Source: Bacteroidales bacterium
GTDB lineage: Bacteria > Bacteroidota > Bacteroidia > Bacteroidales > ML635J-15
Length of the DNA stretch: 64,000 nt
Reading direction: 5' to 3'
Assembly (NCBI GenBank): GCA_017651185.1
Contig: JAGCDJ010000025.1
Coordinates: 62,001 to 126,000, forward strand
Shown: piece by piece, positions 36,829 through 47,700 of the stretch
Position numbering within the stretch: the first letter of the stretch is position 1
Layout of the letters: each line of letters starts with the position of its first letter
Program-made: the position numbers and the translations under genes
The notes under the pieces: generated by a model
What the model was told of the DNA's origin: nothing
Seen by the model: only the letters and a program-made list of their open reading frames with translations
Database searches by the model: none

Positions 36829-38562
36829 ATGGGAAGGAAGATAAAATTTTGTTTGGTGTACAGGGATATGTGGCAATCAGCCGGCAAATATGTACCGCGT
36901 ATTGACCAATTGAAGGAAGTTGCTCCGGCAATAATTGAAATGGGATGTTTCTCACGTATTGAAACCAACGGTGGCGCATTCGAACAAGTTAATCTGCTTT
37001 ATGGCGAAAATCCGAACAAGGCAGTCCGCGAATGGACAAAACCGTTCAACGAGGCAGGAATACAGACAATGATGCTTGAACGTGCATTGAATGGATTGCG
37101 CATGTACCCAGTTCCAGCTGATATACGTCAGTTGATGTATAAAGTCAAGAAAGCTCAGGGGGTTGATGTTGTCCGTTCGTTCTGCGGTTTGAACGACACA
37201 CGCAACCTCGAGTTGTCGGTAAAGTACGCCAAGGAGGCAGGAATGATTTCGCAGGGTGCATTAAGTATCACACACTCGAAGATTCACACTGTGGAATATT
37301 ATATGAAGGTAGTCGACAAGCTTGTTGAATTTGGTGCCGATGAAATCGGACTGAAGGATATGGCAGGTGTTGGTCGTCCTGTAACATTAGGTAAGCTTAC
37401 AAAGGCTATCAAGGACAAGTATCCTCACATAATAGTCCAATATCACGGACATTGCGGACCAGGTTTCTCCCCTGCCTCGATGCTCGAAGTGGCTCGCAAC
37501 GGCGTCGACATCATTGATGTGGCAGTAGAACCGTTGTCATGGGGAAAGATTCACCCCGATGTAATAACAATCAGGGAAATGCTTTACGATGCTGGTTTCG
37601 ATGTTCCCGAAATAAATATGAATGCCTACATGAAGGTTCGTACCCTCAACCAGAAGTACATGGACGATTTCTTGGGTTACTTCATGGAAATGAAGAACAG
37701 ACAGAGCTCGTCATTGCTTGTAAGGTGCGGTCTTCCGGGCGGAATGATGGGTTCTATGATGTCAGACCTCAAGAGTATGCACAGTGCTATCAATGTATCG
37801 TTGCAGCAGTTTGGCAAGCCAACAGTTTCGATTGACGACCTTTTGATACAACTTTTCGAAGAGGTAGAATATGTATGGCCTAAACTTGGCTATCCTCCAC
37901 TGGTAACACCTTTCAGCCAGTATGTCAAGAACATAGCACTTATGAACATATATGCGATGTCGGCTGGTCAGCCTCGCTTCTCGATGATTGACAAGGACAG
38001 CTGGAATATGATTCTTGGTCGTATGGGTAAACTTCCGGGCGAACTTGCTCCCGAAATTGTGGAACTTGCAAAGTCGAAGGGTTACGAATTCTTCACAGGC
38101 AATCCGCAGGACGAATATCCCGATGCACTTGAGTCGTATCGTCAGGAAATGCAGACAAAGGGCTGGGACTGCGGTCAGGACGACGAAGAACTGTTTGAAC
38201 TTGCAATGCACGACAGGCAGTATCGCGACTACAAGAGCGGCTTGGCAAAGAAGCGTTTCAATGAAGAACTTGATGTCATTAAGAATAAGGAAAACAAGGT
38301 GATTCAGGTCGAGGACGACAAGGATCCGAAGATTAAGAAAATCAAGGCGCCTGAAACTGGCAAGTTGCTGTTCGCCTTCATTTCCGACCAGTACAAGGTT
38401 GGCGACCAGATTCCAATCAACGAGCAGTTGTTCTACATTGAATCCAACACCAACTACGAAGTTGTCATTTCCGAGTACGCCGGAACAGTCGGCAAACTCT
38501 ACTGCAAGCAGGGTGACTGGGTTCACGAAGGCGACACGATTATGACAATTGTTACAGAATAA
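36829..38562 (+). CDS. Biotin-dependent carboxyltransferase-type enzyme (pyruvate carboxylase B / oxaloacetate decarboxylase alpha-like)
   Basis: HMGL-like TIM barrel at about 5-300 with the carboxyltransferase metal and substrate residues: Asp13 in VYRDMWQSA, Lys176 (the usual carbamylated lysine) in GLKDMAG, and His206/His208 in QYHGHCGPG. A PYC_OADA domain follows (LFEEVEYVWPKLGYPPLVTPF). The last ~70 residues fold like a biotinyl/lipoyl domain, but the expected AMKM is replaced by SNTN (residues 539-542), leaving no biotin lysine. It probably interconverts pyruvate and oxaloacetate, perhaps using a biotin carrier encoded elsewhere, or does something else. It is monocistronic. Its 3' end and terminator recur at 51746-51882. 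Confidence 0.88.
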   Translation: MGRKIKFCLVYRDMWQSAGKYVPRIDQLKEVAPAIIEMGCFSRIETNGGAFEQVNLLYGENPNKAVREWTKPFNEAGIQTMMLERALNGLRMYPVPADIRQLMYKVKKAQGVDVVRSFCGLNDTRNLELSVKYAKEAGMISQGALSITHSKIHTVEYYMKVVDKLVEFGADEIGLKDMAGVGRPVTLGKLTKAIKDKYPHIIVQYHGHCGPGFSPASMLEVARNGVDIIDVAVEPLSWGKIHPDVITIREMLYDAGFDVPEINMNAYMKVRTLNQKYMDDFLGYFMEMKNRQSSSLLVRCGLPGGMMGSMMSDLKSMHSAINVSLQQFGKPTVSIDDLLIQLFEEVEYVWPKLGYPPLVTPFSQYVKNIALMNIYAMSAGQPRFSMIDKDSWNMILGRMGKLPGELAPEIVELAKSKGYEFFTGNPQDEYPDALESYRQEMQTKGWDCGQDDEELFELAMHDRQYRDYKSGLAKKRFNEELDVIKNKENKVIQVEDDKDPKIKKIKAPETGKLLFAFISDQYKVGDQIPINEQLFYIESNTNYEVVISEYAGTVGKLYCKQGDWVHEGDTIMTIVTE

Positions 38563-38575
38563 AAGTTTTTTGATT
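38488..38575 (+). repeat. Duplication R1: 3' end of the carboxyltransferase gene
   Basis: GTCGGCAAACTCTACTGC through the stop codon and AAAGTTTTT are repeated at 51746-51832 with only three mismatches in the coding 75 bases. The terminator hairpin that follows each copy is also related. Confidence 0.9.
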
Positions 38576-38585
38576 AAACCCACGG

Positions 38586-38622
38586 CGGCTACTATTGCAA
38601 AAGCGATGGTAGCCGTTTTTTG
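38586..38622 (+). terminator. Terminator of the carboxyltransferase gene
   Basis: CGGCTAC (38586-38592) pairs with GTAGCCG (38609-38615), then TTTTTTG. Confidence 0.85.
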
Positions 38623-38747
38623 TTTGCTATGCCTATAAAAAACGTTTTTAGTCGGAGAAAAACATTACTCCATACAAGTCCCATTGCTAACATGCGACTC
38701 AAAAACTATAAAAACATATAATTTCTTGTTTTTATACATTTTTTTCT

Positions 38748-38755
38748 TAATTTTG
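38748..38755 (+). promoter_or_regulatory. -7 promoter box for the 3737-aa protein gene
   Basis: TAATTTTG, 30 bases before the ATG at 38786. Confidence 0.6.
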
Positions 38756-38785
38756 CGCGGTTTATAATCGCAAAATTTTTCTACT

Positions 38786-41700
38786 ATGAGGAATATATAT
38801 AAGAGGGAATTGGGAAAATATATCTCCCACAAATTATTTTCAAAAGTAGCATTTAGTGCTATATTATTGTTTTTCACTACGTTTGCTTCGTTCGGACAGT
38901 CGATTGTGCTTAATCAAACGACTGAAATAACTGCAAATTCAGCACTCATAAGCGGTAGTGTAACCGATATTCCAGACAATTCGACTGCGGTAGTGTGGTT
39001 CGGAACACTGGAAAATAATATGGAAGCTGGACCTAGCGGAACGGTAACTGACTATGAGTTTTCAATCGAACTTACAGGACTGCAGGCCAGTACACAGTAC
39101 TATTATCAGGTTCACATAACTGTTGATACAGAAGTTTTGAGCGATATTTCTTCGTTCACGACAACGTGCAGTCCCGAAAATATGTGTGAAATAAGTTACT
39201 CGCTTTCCGATAGCTACGGTGATGGATGGAATGACAATGCCATCAATGTAGTTGATGTAGCAACAAATGAGGTTCTGGCAACTTGGACAATAAACTCTGG
39301 TTCGTCGGCAACAGGTTCTCTTTCTGTTTGCAACGGCAGGAAAATCAGGTTTGAATGGGTTAATGGTCGTTATTCCGATGAAACTTCATACCAAGTTTAT
39401 GATGCTACTGACGGAGTAATATTTTCAGGTTCAGGTAGTATGTCGTCACCTGTAACACATATTGCATGTCCAACTTGCCTTAATTTAAAGAATCTGCGTG
39501 TAACAGAAGTTACTAACGAATCGGCAACAATAAGATGGAGCGAACGAGGTTCTGCCCAGACCTGGAATATTGTCGTTTCGACAACAGAACTTGAACAAGA
39601 TGTCCTCAACGTTTCGGAAAATATTATAACAGCAACAGATTCTACCTACTCTTTAACGGGACTAAGTTCTTCTACAGAATATTATGTATATGTACGTGCT
39701 TCCTGCTCGAATGATGACCAAAGCGAATGGAAATCCATAGTTTTCAATACCAGACAGATTCCTGCTACATTGCCATATACTTATGGTTTCGAGGATGCTA
39801 CCGAAAACGCCAATTGGACACTAAGCAACTACGACCAAACAAACAAGTGGTACATTGGTACGGCAGCAAGCAATGGCGGTGAAAAAGGATTGTACATTTC
39901 CAACGATGGCGGCACAAGCAACTCATACAACACCAGTTCAACATCGTATGTATATTGCTTCCGCGAAATAAATTTAGACAATGACGGTTTATATCTGATA
40001 GAATTTGACTGGCGTGCATACGGAGAAGGCAACTATGACAATCTGAAGGTTTTTCTTATCCCAACCACACACTCCCCCAACTTGTCGGCAGGGGAAAGCA
40101 ATGGTATGGCGGAAAATTATAACACTGCCCCATCAGGATGGATGGACGCGGGAAACATGTCATCGTATAATAATGTTTCGGATTGGCAGCGCAATTCTGT
40201 CGAGAAGGAATTAGAAGCAGGTTCATACTATCTCGTTTTCTTCTGGAAAAACGATAGTTCTAGCGGTTCAAATCCACCAGCAGCAGTCGATAACATAAAC
40301 ATTATGAAAATTACCTGCCCGACAATAGCTAATCTTGCAGTAGCAGACATTACAACCGAATCGGCAACAATAAGCTGGAGCGAACGGGGAACTGCCCAGA
40401 CCTGGAATATTGTTGTTTCGACAACAGAACTTGAACAAGACGTCCTCAACATTTCGGAAGATATTATTACGGTAACCGATTCTACATATTCTTTAACGGG
40501 ACTAAGTTCTTCTACAGAATATTATGTATATGTACGTGCTTTCTGCTCTGATGATGACCAAAGCGATTGGATATCCTTACTTTTCCATACCAAACAGATT
40601 CCTGCAACATTGCCATATGCTTGTGGGTTCGAGGATACCACCGAAAATGACAACTGGACACTTAGCAACGGTGACCAAACAAACAAGTGGCATATTGGTG
40701 CGGCAGCAAGCAACGGGGGTGAAAAAGGTCTTTATATATCTAGTAGTAACGATGGTTCAAGCAATAATTACAACATATATTCAACATCTTATGTATACGC
40801 CTACCGTGAACTAAATGTCGAAGAAGATGGTTTATACTATATATCATTTGACTGGCGTGCATACGGAGAAAGTTATATGGATGTTTTGATGACTTTTCTT
40901 GTCCCAACCACACTAAACCCCGACTTGTCGGCAGGCGCAAGCAATGGTATGTCGGGAAACAGTAGCAATTACCCAGGAGGATGGATAAACGTGGGAAACA
41001 TGTTATTGTATAGTAATTCTTCGGATTGGCAGAACCTTTCTGCCGAGAAGGAACTAGAAGCTGGCTCATACTATCTTGTTTTCTTTTGGAAAAACAATGG
41101 TTCTAGCGGATCAAATCCACCAGCAGCTATCGATAACATAAACTTTATGAAAATTACATGTCCGAAAATAACCAATCTAGCAGCAACAGACATTACGACC
41201 GAATCGGCAACAATAAGCTGGAACGAACGAGGTTCTGCCCTGACATGGAATATTGTCGTTTCGACAACAGAACTTGAACAAGACGTCCTCAACATTTCGG
41301 ATAATATCATAACTGCAACAGATTCTACCTACTCTTTAACGGGACTAAGTGCTTCTACAGATTATTATGTATATGTACGTGCTTTCTGCTCTGATGATGA
41401 CCAAAGCGTATGGAAATCCATAAATTTCAAAACCAGACAGTTTCCTGCAACATTGCCATATACTTGTGATTTCGAGGATGCCATCGAAAATGATAAATGG
41501 ACGCTCGAAAACGGTACACAGACAAACAAGTGGTACATCGGTGTCCCTACCGACAGTTCCAGTGATGTGAACACAACTGAGGGCGGTGTAAATGGATTGT
41601 ATATTTCCAACGACGGAGGTGCTTCCAATACCTATAGCGGCACGGAAACCCGTGTATATGCGTATCGTGATATCTTGATACCGGATGGTGCCTCCGATTT

Positions 41701-44700
41701 GATGTTGTCATTCGACTGGAAAGCTCAGGGTGGTTTATACAGCCATGAATTTTTGCGCGTCTTTTGGCTCAATCCTGATGTGGTGACTGCCACAGCGGGC
41801 AGCAATCCACCTACTGTGAATGGTGTGAACTACGATGCTGCCGGTCAGCCGGGAAACTACGGCTCATCTGCTCATGAGCACTGGCTCTCCATGCAAAGCA
41901 CTTGGCAACATGAGGAGATGATCATCTCCTCCAACCAGTTTGCCGACATGGGTAATGGAGACAAGATCTATCGCCTTTACTTCCACTGGAGAAACATCGA
42001 CCGTTCTAGCCAGCCACCTGCTGCAGTGGATAATATCCGTTTAGAACAAATTATAAATCCTATTGTTGCTACATCGTCTGCTTCCAATATTGGAGGAACT
42101 TCGGCAATCTTGAGCGGCGAGATATTAATTCATGGTGCTTCCGATATTATAGAACGCGGATTCGACTATGGAACCGACCCGGAAAACCTTACAGAAAATA
42201 TTACAAGCGACGATGAGACCAACGATTTTTCTGTTGATGTCATCGGTCTCGATCCTAACACAATCTATTACTACCGTGCATACGCATACAATAGCAATGG
42301 CTCAGGTTATGGTGAAATAAAATCATTCAAAACCCACAAATTATTAAACGGCTATACTTATGTTGACCTTGGACTGCCAAGCAATACATACTGGGCTTAT
42401 GCAAATGTCGGTGCAACCTACTCCCAAGACTACGGCAACTACTATGCTTGGGGCGAAATAGAACCCAAAGACACCTACGATTGGAGTACATACCAACATT
42501 GTAATGGAAGTGAAAATACTCTTACAAAGTATTGTAACAATTCTGAATATGGCTACAATGGTTTTACCGACGATTTGACAACCCTCGAAGAAAGCGACGA
42601 TGCAGCAAATGTCAGCATGGGTTCGTTCTGGCGTATGCCTACACACGAGGAAATGGAGGAATTGTATAATAATTGCACTTCTACATGGACATCCATAAAT
42701 GGAGTGAATGGAAGGTTGTTCACAAGCCGTATCAATGGCAATTCCATCTTTATGCCCGCTGCCGGCAGCCACTACGACAGTAGTTTCGGGGAGGACGGTG
42801 AATACGGCTTTTACGGGACGAGTTCGCTTTACTCTAATATTCCCTACTATTCATGGTTACTCAACTTCTATTCGGGAAATTGTAGTATAGGCAGCGACAG
42901 CCGCCACTTCGGAATATCTGTTCGCGCTGTTTACCGTCCTTCGCCTACAGTAGCAACAAACTCAAGCACCGATGTAACACTCACATCGGCAACACTCCAC
43001 GGACGCATTCTCAACATTGGAAGCTCTGAAATTATCGAACGCGGATTTGTGTATGGTACTAGCCGTTCAAACCTTACCGATACCGTTCAGAGCGAAGACG
43101 TAACAAACGATTTTTCTGTTGCGCTTACAGGTCTTACAAATGGCACTACCTATTATTATTGTGCTTACGCAACTAACAGCGACTTTACTAGCTACGGTGA
43201 AATAAAATCCTTCTCTACACCAAACGGACTATTGGGCGACCACTACTATGTCAACCTTGGTTTGCCGAGCGGCACAATGTGGGCAAGTACCAACATTGGG
43301 GCAGAAACCCCTGAAGACTATGGAGATTACTTTGCATGGGGCGAAACAGAACCAAAGGAAGAATACAATTGGGACACATATATTTATGCCAATGGTACAA
43401 CAGATGAAGACCAACCATTGTTTACCAAATACTGCAACAATTCTGAATATGGCAACAACGGCTTTACCGATAACTTGACCATATTGGAGTCAATGGACGA
43501 TGCCGCCACCGCCAACTGGGGTGAAGAATGGCGTATGCCTACAAAGGAGGACTTTGAAGAGTTGTTTAATAACAGCACACAACAATGGACTGAGCAGAAT
43601 GGTGTGAGAGGTTGTCTTATAACGGGAAATAATGGTAATTCAATCTTCCTGCCTGCTGCCGGCCATCGCAACGGCACCGACCTCATGGAAACTGGTGCCG
43701 ACGGTTACTACTGGTCTAGTTTGTACGACACTACCGTTTCGTACAGCGCGGTGGATCTCAACTTCTGGTCGAGCGATTACAGTGTTAGCAGCGAATTGCG
43801 TAGCTATGGATTGCCTGTTCGTGCCGTTTACCAAGTGGAACCGACAGTTATGGATATAGACTACGAACCTTATAACTGTGACTTCGAAAATGCCGAGGAA
43901 AATTCAAACTGGATACTCAACAACGGCAGACAGACAAACAAGTGGCACATAGGTTCGGCAGTAAACAACGGTGGAGAAAAGTCATTGTACATATCCAACG
44001 ACTTTGGTGAAAATTATTCGTATAACACTGGTTCTACATCATACGTCTATGCTTATCGCAAAATAAACATAACCTTTGCAGACAAATATCAGTTCGATTT
44101 CGACAGGCGCGTTAGAGGCGAAGGCAACTACGATCTCTTGAGGGCTTTCCTAGTTCCCGATTCTATTCACCCAAATCTTTCAGGTGGCATCGACAACGGC
44201 ATGAGTAGCAACTACAACACTATACCAGATGGATGGATAGACATAAGTAGTACTGGAATAATGTCGGAACAAATGGGATGGAAACACAGCAAAAGCAAAT
44301 TGAACATTGAGCCGGGCTTGTACTACCTGACATTCTTCTGGAAAAACGATGGAGGTGATGGAAATACTCCTCCTGCTGCAGTCGATAATGTTATGGTAAA
44401 GAGATTACCTCCATTCGAAGTCACCACGCTTGTGGCACCTCGTACATCTACGACGGCAACCTTGGGCGCAGAAATAGTCTTCGATAGGGAGACTGAAATC
44501 ATACAGGTGGGATTTGCATACGGTGAAAGCGAAAGCCAGCTTGTTGATACTCTGAGTATGGCATACAGCGAAAATACTTTCACAAGGCAACTCACAGGTC
44601 TTACTCCGCAGACAACCTACTATTACCAGGCATTTGCAAAATGCGACGACATGACAGTCTTTGGCGACGTTGTTTCGTTCCGCACAAAGTCAAACGACAC

Positions 44701-47700
44701 CGACGGTATCATTGACAATCCTCTCACCATCGACAATGCCGAGGAATGGAGGACATTTGCAGAAGCAATGCAACAGTCGGAAAATCAATCGACATCAACC
44801 TACAAGGGATTCGAAATTTACAATTGTGGCGATGATACCTATTTCAAACTTACCGCCGACATCGACCTAACCGATTGCGACAATACTGTAGTTGACAAGT
44901 TCAGCGGACATCTGAATGGCGATGGCAATACGGTAACCATCCGTTTCAATGAGCAACTTGGTGCGGCAACAGCATTCAACGACCTCGAAAATGCCTTTGT
45001 CGATAGTCTTAACGTCCTAGTTCCTGCTTCGTTTGTAGTAAGAGAAGATGTGGCAACTTATGGTGCTTTGTGCCTAAATGCAAAGTCATCGGCAATATCT
45101 AACTGCACGACTGAAGTCGCAAGTGAAGATGTAAAAGTTGTGTCACAAAACAGTGGAAAATTTGGCGGAATTGTAGGAAATTTGATAAATAGCTCCGTTG
45201 TCAACTGTACAAACAATCTGCCTATAGAACTATCAGCAAATTCTTACGTGTGGGTTGGTGGTATAGTTGGCTCTATGGAAGGTTCTTATGTGTCGAGATG
45301 CATCAACAATGCCGTAATAAAGGGTGTGTATGCTGGTGGTATCGTTGGACAGATACTGGAAGCAACCATGCCTTCAAACATTAACATTGGTGATCTGTTC
45401 CAGAACCCGTTCCGAGATGGGCAGATGTTGGATGCAGCATTGATTTCCAACCTTAATGCTGGAAATGTAACTGCACAAGAAATGGCAGGAGGAATGGTTG
45501 CCAGCATTGGTGACGGAATTGTGGTGGTTGACAAATGTATGAACATTGCAGAAGTATTCGCGACAAACACAGGTTGCAGTTTTGTTTCGATTGGAGGAAT
45601 TGTAGGCTACAATCCGTATGCAACGCTCACCGTCAGCAACTGTGCAAACTACGGTTCTTTCCCAGCCCTTTCGATGCAAATGGGTGGTTTATTTGGCAAT
45701 GGAACCGCCAGCATGAATAAAAATATTTCGGTTCCACAATTCTCGGGAGTAAGTGCAGAAGGCAACATGTACAACCATGTATATGCCACCGTGGTTCCAT
45801 CCGAAAATGATTACGACAACACCGCCATAAGCGAAACCGACGATTTCTTCGATGAGCAGGTATGCGACCTGAGGGTTGACTCGTTGAGACTGAAGTTTAG
45901 GTCGCGCGGTACAGGAAAACCAACAACAGAAATGGTCGGTTCGGCACTCGAATCGTCATTTTCGACAAACTGGACCTACTCCGCTGGGCTTTATCCTCTG
46001 CCTGCAGGAATACCCGAAGACGACAGAACAACGCTGGCACGAATACCTATATATTTCCAACCATACAATGCTGCTGCCGCTGTAATGGAGGACTTTACCC
46101 TCCCGACATCAATATCGGGACACGGTGCAGTAACGTGGGAATCAAGCAATCAGAATGTAATATCAATATCGGGAGGCACGGCGACCGTAACTCGCCCCGA
46201 CTGGGACGAACCCGATGTGGAAGTTACTCTTACCGCAACCTACGAGGGTCTAACAAAATCGTTTGTCCTTTTGGTAATATCACCCAAAGCCATACCAGTA
46301 CACACTGAATATTCTTATATTGAATCAGACTCTGTAGAAATGGGAGGTTTTTTCAGTTCGAATACAAGCGGTCTGTCATATCTCAAGGAATACGGTTTCT
46401 TATATAGTACTAAACCTAATATTTCCGATTCGACAAAGGTGGTATCTACGAATCTCAGCGACGAAATACATGAAGAAACGTTCAATGGAAGGTATTTCTC
46501 CTATGAAACTGACGGTTTCGAACCGGGTAGAAGTTACTACTATGTGGCTTTTGCCTCTACCGCCGACACTACTACTTACGGTGAAGTCAATAGATTCAGG
46601 ACTGCAGGTCCGCCAGAAGTAATAATCAGACGACCTATTTATCGCGGAACCGATTATATGCAGATTATAGTGGATGTGGAATCTGACGATGAAAATGAAC
46701 CGGAAATGTATTTGTACGCTGGTACCGACAGGGATAACTTAACAATGCAGGAAATGATTTTCCAGGAAAGCGACTACCACTATTATTACTCATATTTCAG
46801 CGACCTTCAACCAGAAACCAAGTATTGGTTTGCGGCAGAGATAACCGATTCCTACGGAACTAGACGAAGCGACACTGTTGCGTTCTATACCTACGGAACT
46901 TTCATCGATGACCGCGACAACACCGAATACAAGTCGATAATAATCGGCGACCAGATCTGGATGGCCGAAAACTTGAGATATGAAGGCAATATTCCATTGG
47001 GACAAACAGCAAATTCAACAAATCCTTACCGTTATTACCCGAATGGAGAACAAGGCAATGTGGAAGGTTACGGTTATCTGTACAACTGGACTGCTACCAT
47101 GAACGGAGAAAGTAGCAGCAAGATGAATCCAAGCGGTGTGCAGGGCATCTGTCCTAACGGCTGGCACTTGCCTAGCGATGCAGAATGGCAAGAACTTAAC
47201 AATGAGCTTGGCAGTGGTATATTTGATGATGCTGGAGCACAAATGGCAGGTGAAGATTATTTGTGGGAAAATGGCAAACTTACTAATTCGTACTATTTCG
47301 GCACCAGTGGCTTCAGCGCACTACCAGCCGGCAATTACCTTGGCAATTCCTACGGTTACGATAATTTTGAGGCAGGAGCTGCCTTCTGGAGTGCCACCAA
47401 GTGCTCTAACACCGAGGCAATTCATTACGGACCTCACTATACTAGAACCGATAACATGGGATATTGTGGGGAATATTACTATGGTTACTCTATCCGTTGC
47501 CTAAAGGGTACAACCATATATGCTGCTTTCGATACCGTAATTATGTGTGCCGACCATTACACCTACCTTGATACAACTTATACGGAAAGTGGCGACTATC
47601 TCCGCCGATTCTTTTACGAAGAGTATGCCGACACCGCTTACAGTTTGCACCTCGATATCGACGATTGTTACAGAATGGTTTCGGGTGTAATAACCGATGC

